Shown piece after piece: positions 32,422 to 42,600 of a stretch of 64,000 nucleotides of DNA (the stretch's first letter is position 1; each line of letters starts with the position of its first letter). Source of the DNA: Kalaharituber pfeilii (taxonomy: Eukaryota; Ascomycota; Pezizomycetes; Pezizales; Pezizaceae); NCBI GenBank assembly GCA_015179045.1, contig WHUZ01000026.1:496001-560000 (forward strand), read 5' to 3'. Under the pieces are notes generated by a model. The model saw only the letters and a list, made by a program, of their open reading frames with translations. It did no database searches and was not told the origin of the DNA. Position numbers and translations under genes: made by a program.

Positions 32422-32487
32422 GCTCTGTATATAACCTCGCCATCGCCCATAGGGCGGCACGCGAGTACTGATATAAAAAAAAAAAAA
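31954..32487 (+). mobile_element. LINE 3' fragment, tail-A type, invaded in its 3' UTR
   Basis: TSD AAGAACTGAAT at 31943-31953 and 32488-32498. It encodes an ORF2 end resembling DKDPLMELLEWVEE-stop. Tail A is at 32436-32472 (CTCGCCATCGCCCATAGGGC) plus poly(A). A 231-bp double-tailed insert (32195-32425) splits the UTR. Confidence 0.8.
32195..32425. mobile_element. Double-tailed, head-to-head tail-B insertion
   Basis: Poly(T) at the left end, then tail B in minus orientation and ~60 bp of adjoining UTR. Then, inverted, matching UTR (GTCTCCGGGCTTCGAGGGC), tail B in plus orientation and poly(A). A single TSD TGTATATAACCT flanks the whole (32183-32194 and 32426-32437). Five bases (GGCTC) between poly(A) and TSD are unexplained. 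Confidence 0.8.
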
Positions 32488-32498
32488 AAGAACTGAAT

Positions 32499-33554
32499 AG
32501 ATCTGAAGGAAAGAACTTGAACGTTGAGAACGAAGAGCTGTACAGAATTACCACCTCTTATACTGCTGGCCGACCGAATATCCATTTCTAATCATACTTC
32601 CCTTCCAGCCTTACCCTCATTCCCAGGATTCGCTTACTGTACAACCCACATGACCTGCGGCTCCCTTGAGTCCAGCGCCAGCGCGGCTATAGCAGTTAGG
32701 CGCCATCGCCTACCACACCACTTGCCGATGATTTTTATATATGATAGCACTGAGAAAGAAGGTGTCCATCCAACAAAGGCATGAGGACGGGTCTGACATA
32801 GCTACAGTAAGCCAGAATCGGCGCAACTGTGGTGCATAGCTGTGCTAGCCAGGATGGGGATAAAACTCAGTAAGCCAGATAGTACTACTTGCACGGCTGG
32901 TCCCAAAGCCGTTGGCCCAAATATCTGCATTTTTGGTGCCTTCCAAGTGGGTCATGTGAGGTAGCCCTCCTCACCGACATGGAGCTGGCATCGGCGCCGC
33001 GTTCCGCCTGTGCCTTCCTGCCTCATCTTAGTCCTGCCTTCCCATCTGTCTTGCTGTCGATATTGCTATTGTTTCCTATGTTGGTAGGTCAGACGGATAA
33101 AAGGCCGGGGCCCGCTCCTGAAGATAGTCCGTTGTCTTGTTCACCATTAGACGCGTCTGGTTCCTGATCTGTCTACCTTCCCTCGATGCCCGCCGAACCA
33201 GACCCTCAGGCCGGTAGCCGTCGAACTGCTGCCGCTGAGCCACCGCCACCGCCACCGAACTGCCGTAGACCGCGCCACCGCCGAACCGTAACCTCCGAAG
33301 TCAAACTGTCGCCGCCGCACTACCGTCGCTATCGTACCCCTAGGCAAGGCTATAGCCAGGTGGTCTCGTGCCGAGACCCTCCTATTGGAAAGTTAGGAGA
33401 TGGCGGGACATAAGCTTTGGACTGTGGGCAAGAGGGGTTGAGAGATTGACGCTGGACAACATTCTGACAACACTCTTGCACCACAAACGCGCATCAAGAC
33501 AACTGCGAGCTGTAGACCCTGAAGAGACAACCCAACGCAACACCCTCCATCTCC
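32499..33554. other. Intergenic stretch upstream of the second HNH gene
   Basis: GC-rich, with CCGCCGAACC-type imperfect repeats around 33185-33300. No supported gene. Probably contains the promoter of the gene at 33555. Confidence 0.35.
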
Positions 33555-35121
33555 ATGGCCTCTGTACATGTGAACTACCCACCACTACTTGCTCGCAGTG
33601 CGTTACAGCCAGGGGCCCCCCATCTTGCCCCCTTACCAGAAGCAGTCCGCGTCTCGATTACGGAACGGCTTCGGGCTCCTGGCGCAGGACCATGTGAGGT
33701 CACCCGCGCATTCCTGGCTTTGTGCAACTACAACCTCCTTTCACATGCGTCCGCTGAGGAACGAGCGCAAGTGCACGCGCAGCTAACGACAAGCTCTCGA
33801 AGGCAACTCACGTTGCTGGCTAGCAACCTTTTGCTGGCACTGCGGAAATGTAAGTCCCATGATTGTTTGTGGGCAGATGGTGCCCTGCGCAGCATCCTCA
33901 TGTTCTTAGCTTCTGTCCAGAATAGGACGGTGAGGGCGATGCTGATGAGCAATTTCTCGAGTACTTTGCAGGGCAAACTACCGGCGGTTCTTCGCATCAC
34001 TCTTTTCAGAGAAGGGGGAACAGTCAGACGCCCCACTTGACAACTGCTCTTGCCTCAGAGTCCACCTCATATAGACCCACGCTTAGGTTTTCCACTGCCA
34101 CTGCTGAGGTGAGGTCCCATCCCCCATTAGTAGCAATATCCCGTTCGAGAGTCTTTCCCACAAATCCCCACCGCATATTATCACAATCCCCACCGCATAT
34201 TATCACTAACCCCCACAGGCCAAAGTTAGAGACAACTCCCGCTGTGTTGTGTCACAGGATCGCTCACCGGTAGTTGCCCATATAGTCCCGTACTCTTTGG
34301 GCTCTCACCCCGGGCCCCTTTCAAGCTCGAGGCCGAATGTGTTCAAGCTTCTCACCTTCTTCGCTGGCCCAACACTTGTCCAACGTCTCTCAGATTATCT
34401 CCTAGCCCCCGCAGGTTCAGCTGGACGAACAAGGATTAATCGCCTGGAGAATCTGATCTGCCTGGGCCACAGAAATCACTTTTACTTCAGCCGGGGGTAT
34501 TTCGTATTGGAGCCAGTTGGAGACCCCCTAGCAACTCTCACACGCCCAGGGGATCTGTTACACAGTTACGAGGTGAGGTTTGCTTGGGTGCCCCGGCATC
34601 GCCCACGCCTGCCCGTAGTCGAACGAGGGGAGGGCGGCGATGAGGATGGGGATGAACAGGAGTATGACGAGCAAGACGATCAATGGGATTTGACACAGGT
34701 CTTAGACCCTGGCGTTCAGATAGCAGAAGAAGAGGATGAGGACCTTTACACCTACCACGTCCATCGCGTACCACCTCGCAGTCATCGCTCCCATTACAAT
34801 CTTCGAAGACTTCCACCTGTGCTTGTTAGGACTGGCGACGTTTTCACCCTGAGCACCAACGACCCCCATCGGCATCCATTGCCTCATCCAGATTTGCTGA
34901 GACTGCACGCTGCAATGATGAGGCTCTGTAGGGCTGCGGGGTCAATGGCGTATGAGGATGACAGTTTTGACGAGTTTGGGGAAGAAGAGATTGGGAATGG
35001 GGATCTCCCGGAGCAGGGTCAGGATACCACTCTTGTGCGGGCTGATGGTGAAGGGGAAACTGCAGCGGTACCACTTATGCTGGAACGAATGCTGCAGGAG
35101 GACAGTGATGAGCAACTGTAG
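33555..35121 (+). CDS. HNH endonuclease-domain protein with acidic C-terminus, three exons
   Basis: Proposed exons 33555-33929, 34010-34108 and 34219-35121 give 458 residues. Intron 1 (80 nt) runs GTGAGG to TTTTCAG; intron 2 (110 nt) runs GTGAGG to CACAG with a CTAAC branch site. Both keep phase 0. The HNH core follows intron 2: AKVRDNSRCVVSQDRSPVVA, then HIVPYSL, then RLENLICLGHRNHFYFSRGY with FVLEP. This gives the C..S, AHI(V)PY and N..CL....H parts of the fungal HNH family. A ~60-residue Asp/Glu-rich tract follows. Intron 2 contains a tandem CCCCACCGCATATTATCAC pair. It is clearly diverged from the gene at 7843. Intron 1 is the less certain splice. Confidence 0.7.
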
Positions 35122-35977
35122 CAAAGTTGCCACACGATCAGCACCACTCGTCTCTACCTTCTTCCTCCGCGTCTCTGCTGTCCCGGCGCTCCTCACTGAG
35201 GATCCGACAGTCCCTTTCGCAGAACAAGAAGAAGGTAAGGTTGTAGCAATTACAGGTGTGCAAAGGAGGGCAGCAAAAGTGATGGTGCAGAAGGGTCTGG
35301 AAGAAAAGGTCTGAAATTGGATGAGCTCGGAGACTAGCTCATAATGAAAACCAACGGAGGTGTTTGAAAAAGAGTATCTAATCAGATAGATCACCCAGGA
35401 AGATTTGGATAAGACACTAGCTGAAATAGGGGCGGGATATGGGGTGGTACGAGGATAATGAAGAGGAGATCTTGAAGATGATTATGATAAAGAATGCAGC
35501 TACTGGAGTCAATAAGGTAAATTTTCAGACTCCCAGGAAGAAAAGAAGCAATAAAACCAGGTAAGGACAAGAAGAGTTGCCGACAGCAGGGAGGGCACAG
35601 GCAAGGGGACGGTCATGTGGCAAATGGGGCAGCATAAGAACAGGGATAGAGACGGATACAGAAAGACAGCAGAAGAGGCAAACAGGACGAAGACAGAGGA
35701 AGAAGTAGCATACTGCAGATGGAAAAGAAAGAGAAGAGGAAAGAATTGACCTTGCGAGAAATGCAGAAAAACACAACGGAGCTGCGGAGGTAAAGGCATT
35801 GCAGAAAAATGACTCAGAAGATGAGAGGAAGGCAATGGAGGTGGCAGAAGAGGAGGAGAGGTTTAAAAAGGAATCATAGGAACTCATGGCGGTAGAGGTC
35901 AAGGCAGCAGGAGTAGAATGGCTAGTGGTAGGGGAGAAAAAAAAAAGAAGTTAACCGTGGCGTTGGTCCACAGGAAG
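35122..35977. other. Purine-rich stretch, possible LINE ORF1 remnant
   Basis: From ~35440 to 35940 the plus strand is rich in AGAAGAGGAGG-like codons, as in the LINE ORF1 on the minus strand at 5863-7071, but no frame stays open and no motif is certain. Confidence 0.3.
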
Positions 35978-35985
35978 GCAGTACT

Positions 35986-36330
35986 TAGTGAGCGGCACGA
36001 GCTAGCTCGAGCCGAGCTGGAGGGTGAGCTCGAGCCAGCTCGTGAGTAAGTGAGCTCGGCTCGAGCCTGGATTGATTATATACATAATATTGACAAACTA
36101 AACTAAACTAAGCTAAATTTTCATCTTTCTCACTACTATCAGCTAAATTGTGCATTTCGAAGTTGTTGGTAGGTCAGAATGAGCTCCAAGTCTCTAATTT
36201 TTACTATATTAGGTATTTACAGTTTATGAAACCTTGCACTGGCTAAGCATTTTAGCGAGCTGTCAAGAAAAACACAAGCATGATCTTGGCTCGTTTGAGC
36301 TCGAGCTGGCTCGGCTCGTGCCGCTCACTA
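35986..36330. mobile_element. hAT-like MITE copy 2 (345 bp)
   Basis: Reverse-oriented relative of 24268-24612: same TIRs, same 345-bp length, very high identity by eye. Different 8-bp TSD, GCAGTACT (35978-35985 and 36331-36338). Confidence 0.88.
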
Positions 36331-36391
36331 GCAGTACTAGCATGGGGAGAATGGGATCAGGAAAACCTAAAAGCAGTCATGGAATTCGAGA

Positions 36392-36431
36392 TTTTTTTTT
36401 TTTTTCATATCATTACTCGCGTGCCATCCTA
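36392..36431 (-). mobile_element. Retro-insert truncated inside the tail-A hairpin
   Basis: 40 nt: poly(T) plus CATATCATTACTCGCGTGCC and a few bases. TSD TGGAATTCGAGA at 36380-36391 and 36432-36443. Only the 3' half of the hairpin is present. Confidence 0.85.
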
Positions 36432-36443
36432 TGGAATTCGAGA

Positions 36444-37172
36444 GAGACTCAATTACAGATAACTGTTCGGGGCCAGCCATCTTAGTGGGCCACTCATGAC
36501 TGGTCCGGCCATGCTAAGACCAATTGCCCGGGCCAGTAGTCCGCATTCCAAGATGAGTGGCCCGGGCTACTGGTCCGAATTCCGAATAAATGCCCTGCAT
36601 ACTTGAGTGGAAAATTTACATTTATCGCCACCCTACAGAGAACCAGATATAGCCGCTCCCGTTGTCTGTCTTGGCGAATATATTGATTCAGTACATATTT
36701 CAGATCCTAATTAGTTACAGGGCGCCTCGAGATATTCACTATCACCGCATTCCGTACACTCCTCCACCACTCGCGTCTCTTCCTATCCTGTGCAAGTTCA
36801 AACACCAGTCCCTCCCCCTGATCGTTTCAAAGCAAGGCCACTACACCTCCTCTCATTACTCTCCCTCCTCGCCCTTTCAAGATGCCTTACCCAGCGATGC
36901 GGCTGTAGAAAGAGCCTACGTACCTGTTCACCTGCTTGTCATCCTGATATGGAATGTCAAAATTGGGCTACAGAAGACTCAGACGATTTTTTCTTTTGTT
37001 AGGACCCGGGGCGAGACGTCGCAGCTGCATTGAGGGTCCCAGCACGTAAAGGGTTGTGAGGTTAGGGCCTGATAAGCTCTGATAGAAATCTGCAATAATG
37101 TCCGGTCAGACATGAGGGTTCGGAGTGCCGGGGGCCATGACGGAGACTAGTAAGGCCTGAGGGCAACCTCAT
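36444..37172. other. Spacer with a short Cys-rich frame
   Basis: One plus-strand frame (about 36790-37002) ends CGCRKSLRTCSPACHPDMEC, resembling a CXC/tesmin-type Cys cluster. It is short, overlaps another open frame and has no partner domain. Confidence 0.3.
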
Positions 37173-37185
37173 ACTCTATGTATAT

Positions 37186-37242
37186 CTCGCCATAGCCCCC
37201 AGGGCGGCACGCGAGTAATGATATTAAAAAAAAAAAAAAAAA
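37186..37242 (+). mobile_element. Hairpin-only retro-insert, tail A
   Basis: 57 nt starting exactly CTCGCCATAGCCCCCAGGGC, then GCGAG, ATGATATT and poly(A). TSD ACTCTATGTATAT at 37173-37185 and 37243-37255. Confidence 0.9.
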
Positions 37243-38525
37243 ACTCTATGTATATAGGTACCGTACTTTTGGCTACTCTGTTTAAGTAATAACAATCATC
37301 TCTTCTACCTAAGTTTAACAAGCTCCAATAGATTCCCCCAGGCTTGACCCTTGTGCGGAACGGGAGGCTTTGCTAAATACAGTCTACCCTTGCTATACCG
37401 GATCGCTAAAATCTGACAATTTTCGTCAGGTATAGCAAGGTTCCGGTATAGAATAAAATGCTTGGCAGACAGGGAGGTGCTATAATTTTGAAAATTTAAA
37501 TAATTACTGAAATAGGAAATGAACGAAGTAAACATCAACTTGTTCACATACCCAGCCAAATACACCAATATGCGTCGCTCACAAAATTCAGAAAAAACGT
37601 CGGGCCTTCAGTGCGCTTGAGAAGCACCAAATATATAAATGTTGACCAGAGCCAAAGTATGCTAACGAAAAGTGAAGTGAATTTTGTAACATCTTGAGAT
37701 AAATTGGTAAGATTACTGTACTTTGCCTTAACTGTGATATCCTAAGTATCTAACCTATTATTTAGGGCTGATGAGTAGCTGTATTTACTTTGTCAGATGT
37801 CTTGAAACAAAGTGATAAGTGCTTAACAATTAATCTCAGAAATGATACTGTAATTCACCACAATGCGACGTACACCACGTCCCGACGCACGTTTTACACC
37901 AAAACCAACCACTCACGACAACAAATATCTCAACCACCAGAATAGAATTTTGTATACAATTTGTAGACTAGACAAATTAAGGACTATTCTTCATATTCCA
38001 CAACTTAGCTTCTTTACATATGTTGCTTTCAAGGGATTTATCATTCATGAAACTCGCACCATAAATTGGCATAAGCTTGGCATATATTTTTCGCTGTTAT
38101 ATCACTCGTGTTGGATTCCACTCATCACACTCGAATTAATTTTGATAAAAATAGTAGGACACTTGAATATCAATATTTTATCTTATTCAAAGATGTGAGA
38201 AGTACATCAAGAAATTTTCCAAACAAGCGGTAGCGTTATTCACAAAATTCATATTCTCATAGAAATTGTATGAAATAATTGTATTGGAAAACTACTGGAA
38301 ATGGCAATTTGATGTACTGTATGAACTAGGCATTAAATAACATTAAGCTAGTCAGAGCACTAATTATTAAGAGGCCTGTTGGGGAGACTCTAGCCACAAT
38401 TCTATAGCCATTGTGGTAGAGCGTTGACAGGATGTAGTGCATCCTATCCTGGTGTACAAAACTCTGTTTTGGTGATTGAGATGTATGTTGTCGCGCACAG
38501 TCAGTTTTGGTGGTGAAAGACAGTA

Positions 38526-38912
38526 GCGGTATTCAGATTAGAAAAATCTGGCCAGATATTCCGGATTTTAGAATTTTATCAAGTCCGGAAAATCCGGTCA
38601 TCTCCATACAAAATTTTATCTGGTATTTTCATGTTATAAACCAGTTAAACCAGTTTATTTTCGCGTTTTTTTGCAGAAAAAATCCGGTCGGATTTTTGCG
38701 ACAACTGCAGATATATGATGCATTTTGCGGGCCTTGATGCAATATTCAGGACCTGGTGTGCATAAATTCCGGTGGATTTTTGAACCCAAAACCAGTTTCC
38801 GATTTGACAAAAAATCCGATTTTCACAAGAGGGTACTCAGACTACAGACCGGATAAACTGGTTTGTCCACCGGATTCCATTTTATATGAGGACAGTCTAA
38901 TCTGAATACCGC
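38526..38912. mobile_element. MITE-4 copy 1
   Basis: 387 bp with TIRs GCGGTATTCAGATTAGA and TCTAATCTGAATACCGC, flanked by TA on both sides. The interior is rich in CCGGATTTT/AAAATCCGG motifs. Non-coding. Confidence 0.75.
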
Positions 38913-38972
38913 TAGTAGTACATGGAAAAAAAGCAACAAAGTGCCCAAGTTTCCATTACTTGAACAACATTG

Positions 38973-39256
38973 GTGGTATTCAGATTAGACTGTCTCCACA
39001 TAAAATGAAATCCGGCAGACAAACCAATTTATCCGGTCTGAAGTCTGAGTACCCTCTTGTGAAAATCGGATTTTTGTCAATTCCGAAACCGGTTTTGGGT
39101 CCAGAATCCACCGGAATTTGTGCATGCCAAGAACTGGCAAAAATCCGGATCGGATTTATTTCACGAAAAAATGCGAAATTAAACTGGTTTATACCTTGAG
39201 AAAACCAGATAAAATTTTGTATGGAGATGGCCGGATTTTTCTAATCTGAATACTGC
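38973..39256. mobile_element. MITE-4 copy 2, inverted relative to copy 1
   Basis: TIRs GTGGTATTCAGATTAGAC and CTAATCTGAATACTGC; TA follows at the right end. The interior matches the reverse complement of copy 1 with a ~100-bp deletion. Confidence 0.7.
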
Positions 39257-39466
39257 TATTGTAGCAAGTGATGATAGCAGCGGTAGTAGCGGCGGTAGTA
39301 GAAGTGGTGGCCGCAGTGATGGTAGCCAAGTGTGAAGTTGGGTAGTCTAAGACGTACTGTATTAGTATTAGTGTATCTGGTGTAGCAAATATTATTTGTA
39401 TGGAGACAGGGGGGTACTTGTCTGGAGGTTTCCGGAATTATTAGGGCGCCGGGTATAGCAAGGGTA

Positions 39467-39666
39467 CTTTTTTTTTTTTTTTTACTTTTAATATATATCT
39501 TTACTCGCGTGCCGCCCTGTGGGCTATGGGGAGGTTATGTACAAAGGAGATTTAGGAAATATAGGAAATATAGATAAAGAAAGACCCTCCTAAATGGTAA
39601 CGATGTGAACACAAAGAAAACTCATCTCCCCGCCCATTCCAGCATCCCGACCAATGGGTCCCTCAG
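39467..39666 (-). mobile_element. LINE 3' fragment, tail A, in the TIR of the large element
   Basis: 200 bp with TSD TATAGCAAGGGTA (39454-39466 and 39667-39679). Poly(T), GCCGCCCTGTGGGCTATGG, then ~130 bp of 3' region. Confidence 0.82.
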
Positions 39667-39684
39667 TATAGCAAGGGTAGACTG

Positions 39685-39999
39685 TACAAAGCGAGCCGTG
39701 GTGTTGGACTTGTGGGGATTCCCCTACATTGGACAAGTCTATACGAGTATAGGGAGACCAATTGCCTGCTGGGGCAGTTGGACTGGACAGAATAGATGAC
39801 AGGGACCGTGGACGGCAGACTGGAAACTCAAAAAAAAAACGGAATGTCTCTGTCCAGTCACTTTCAAGCGGCATGTGAGTAATGATATTAAAAAGAAAAA
39901 AAAAAAAAAAACCGGGATCAGCGGCGCTAACTATATAAAGTCGAACATCTCATATTGGATATTGTCGGCGACGTGCCTTTTATCCAATATCGCCTCATA
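39685..39999. other. Composite spacer
   Basis: ATGTCTCTGTCCAGTCACTT at 39844 (end of the 30634-type element) is fused to CAAGCGGCATGTGAGTAATG, the last part of tail A, with A-rich sequence. Then comes a MITE-1 left end (TCGAACATCTCATATTGG) cut at 39999. Confidence 0.5.
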
Positions 40000-40205
40000 T
40001 GTTACGGTTTCTACGATGATCTAGTACAGTAAATAGAGGGTGCAACTTAGGACAACGCTTGGTGCTTGACTTTCGAGAGGGCAGCTCTTGCTGGCCCTTC
40101 GTATAGTCAACCCTGTGTGTCTTCTGTATATTATAATTGCTATCAAGTATCTATGCTAGCTTGACAGATTGCCCTGCCATGGCGAACAGCTGCAAGCGGG
40201 GTTAC

Positions 40206-40247
<42 letters not shown>

Positions 40248-40560
40248 CAGATTTCCATCAGCTTCGGCAGTCTCATAACTCTAACCGTACCATAGCTCTA
40301 GCGTGGACACAACTTTCCCTTGTGACTCCGGCCTTGACTGTTTCTCCGAGGTGTGGCTGTTTCTCCGAAATGTCCGGTCCGTGCTGTCTCACCGCTCTGA
40401 CCATGCCGGCATTTCTTGTGATACACATCCGTGCCCAACCCATCTTTCATTGCCAGACTGTAGCTATCAGTTGATCAGACCAAATTGTCACTAGCAGCTT
40501 TACAGATCAATATGGGTTGATATCCGTAGACCGTGACTCATATCCAGTATTAGAGGTTTA
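40000..40560 (+). mobile_element. LTR-like repeat, single copy
   Basis: Begins TGTTACGGTTTCTACG inside a MITE-1 end and parallels both arms at 22724-24002 (AACTTAGGACAACGCTTGG; later CTATCAGTTGATCAGACC). The 3' end is near CCGTGACTCA at ~40530. A tail-B insert at 40171-40243 interrupts it. Confidence 0.55.
40171..40243 (+). mobile_element. Hairpin-only retro-insert, tail B
   Basis: 73 nt: GCCCTGCCATGGCG..GCGGGGTTACGTGATTT plus ~31 A. TSD TTGACAGATT at 40161-40170 and 40244-40253. Confidence 0.9.
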
Positions 40561-41275
40561 TTGAACGGAAAATCTATCTAATACACATAGTGCCAATACA
40601 TGGATAGAAGCGAGGTAAGAATATACAAGCTCTATATAGAGAAAAAAAATGTAGGATAAGCGCCTTGAGACTTAGAAGAGGTGCCGTTGGGGTCCAGAGG
40701 AGGTGCCTTGGGGCCCCGGGATGCTTTGAGATCGAGTGGAGAAGTAGTTGATGATTGTAACTTGACGAGTAGGGCGGACAAGATTGAATGATGCCAACTG
40801 ACTCTCCAATCAATGAAATGAACTTTCTAGTGCCTCAATCTCACTATCTGATTGAATTGTGGGTGCTGTTTGGATATATGGTTTTAATGTCAAAAGCGCC
40901 TTTTCTGTCTCACTTACAGAAACTATAGGTAGCTCTCCTTCATCCTCTTCAGGGAATGATGAGTGGTAGTTGTTTTGAGTCCAAGTCAGATATTCTTCAC
41001 ATGATAGCTTGAGACAAAGGCCTATACACTATGTTCACTTAATGTATTTTACCCGGTAGTGTCATACACTAAGCATTTGTTTATGGCACTATCCAATATG
41101 AGAGGGAAAAATTGTTAATGATACCCCTGTCTGGGCTGCCAGACAGGCTATCCATCTAATATTCCCAAATATCCAATACTCTCCATAGTCCCGGGCTCGG
41201 GAGAAGACCCCCTATCTAATAGTGGCTAATATCTAGTAGGCGAGGATCCAATATGAAAGGTTCGACTCTATTTTG
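40561..41275. other. Spacer ending in MITE-1-like sequence
   Basis: Non-coding. From ~41086 (ATCCAATATGAGAGG) to ~41273 (ATCCAATATGAAAGGTTCGA) the sequence resembles MITE-1 ends, probably the displaced right part of the copy broken at 39999. Confidence 0.4.
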
Positions 41276-41303
41276 AAAGCGGCCACTAATCTACTAGTAC
41301 GTA

Positions 41304-41512
41304 CTCGTTACCAGCATTTAGTGATGCAGGTGGGGGCAAAGTTATAGGCCGTGCAAGCGGTCTGTGAGCAGGTGAGGCTAAGTTCTGTCCCTGACTTTGG
41401 GAGCAAAATTGTATGGAAATACCCGTCAGTAGCAATATCCATCCCCAATCCGGTAGGCTTTTCTCGCACGGCCTTAACAGCCTCACCTGCATCACTAAAT
41501 GCTGGTAACGAG
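41304..41512. mobile_element. MITE-3 copy 2
   Basis: 209 bp with the TIRs of 27245-27447. TA at both edges sits exactly between ...TAGTACG and CAACCC of the host arm, so removal restores that arm. Confidence 0.85.
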
Positions 41513-41645
41513 TACAACCCAGGCGGCCAGGCCCACATCCCATGGCTACATCGATCCACTTATTCCAACCTCCTGTGTGAGTGCAGCTGTCGGCGTTATC
41601 GTACTCTGGCATCTCTCGATGTTTAGCCAACTCCGGCGATCTTGA

Positions 41646-41671
41646 GATTGTATGTTGTCTAACATACAATC
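41646..41671. repeat. Perfect 11-bp stem hairpin
   Basis: GATTGTATGTT, loop GTCT, AACATACAATC. No T run follows and there is no neighbouring gene, so no role is assigned. Confidence 0.75.
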
Positions 41672-42269
41672 TATGCCGGCCTTAAATGTCAGGCGGAAGG
41701 TTGGGTGTCACGAGCGGTGCAGATAAAAGAGGCCTTGGTGGTATCAAGCTTCATAGTCCATTGCTAATGAGAGTCCTATGCTGACTTGTCAAGATGCTAA
41801 TGAGGATGAATCAGTGATAGTGGTATTGACTTTTCAAGAAGATGAAATATATGTAGAAAATGGTGACAAGGAATAACAAATTGGAGAATAATTGAGCATA
41901 TGGTATATGCAACATTTCCTATATCTCTGACGGAACTAGAAGCTTCATAGGTAGGAGATTACGCAGCTTGCCATTCATGCTTTAGCATTGTGATACAATG
42001 CAGTGTAACCTGCCCTTATGAACTCACGGGCACGTAGGAGAGATGCAGACATTGTTGTTTTTGCGCTTGGTGCGAGGTACACGTGAGGCAATATGAAGTG
42101 AGCAATAGTTGGAGATGAGGCAGTATGACAGGCAGTATTCAAGGCTTTTCTAGATTTCAATTTATCCCTGCACTCCAGGCATGGGTTGTATGTACTAGTA
42201 GATTAGCGGTCGCTTGTATCGTTTAGCGACACTTATCCTGGCTGCTGTCCAGTCACTTTCTGACTGGAT

Positions 42270-42600
42270 AGAGACTTTCCGACTCAAGAAGTTAGAACGA
42301 TGGCAGTACACAGTTGCTAAATCGATAACTGGCGCCCCCAGGGCGCACGGCCGGACATACAGGTGACCCTGGCTATAATGAACCTCCTTTTAGTGAAGAT
42401 CTGGCTATATGATAGTGAAGGGATGGACGAGCTTCTTCGTCTACACAGGTAAAGAAAGTGCCCTCACTATAGTGAAAACTGGTTATAGTGAAGAAAATCA
42501 GTCAGATTCTTGGCCTTCATTTTAGCCAGGTTCACCTGTAGGTGAGGGCCTAGCCAACTTAGAGTCAGTCTAGATATTCACAGAAGGAGAGAGGGTCAAG
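42270..42600 (+). mobile_element. LINE thumb-region fragment carrying a pogo MITE
   Basis: Plus strand RLKKLERWQYTVAKSITGAP, then, after the MITE, GEGLANLESV-stop-IFTEGERV. Both parallel the thumb region of the LINE at 28500-31050. Confidence 0.6.
42360..42538. mobile_element. Pogo-type MITE
   Basis: 179 bp with TIRs CAGGTGACCCTGGCTATAAT and ATTTTAGCCAGGTTCACCTG, TA on both sides. No ORF. Confidence 0.8.

Larger units (their letters stand above)
37380..39684. mobile_element. Large TIR element (about 2.1 kb without insert), TA target
   Basis: Ends CAGTCTACCCTTGCTATACC and TATAGCAAGGGTAGACTG, flanked by TA (37378-37379 and 39685-39686). The CAG-start and TA flank suggest a pogo/mariner superfamily element. 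No transposase motif was seen; the longest internal frame (37863-38198, 111 aa) is unrecognised. It contains two TA-flanked MITEs and a LINE tail at 39467-39666. Confidence 0.65.
41277..42216. mobile_element. TIR element (AAGCGGCC family)
   Basis: Left AAGCGGCCACTAATCTACTA and right TAGTAGATTAGCGGTCGCTT are inverted, with GGGTTGTA adjoining on both inner sides. Related to the arms of the element at 30634. MITE-3 copy 2 is inserted in the left arm. The interior is non-coding apart from short frames. Confidence 0.6.

Noticed and set aside
36790..37002. CXC/tesmin-type zinc-binding protein
   Set aside because: Single short Cys cluster without a second repeat or gene structure, in a stretch with other open frames.
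41646..41671. Transcription terminator
   Set aside because: Perfect hairpin, but no T run, no upstream gene, and such terminators are not expected in a fungal nucleus.
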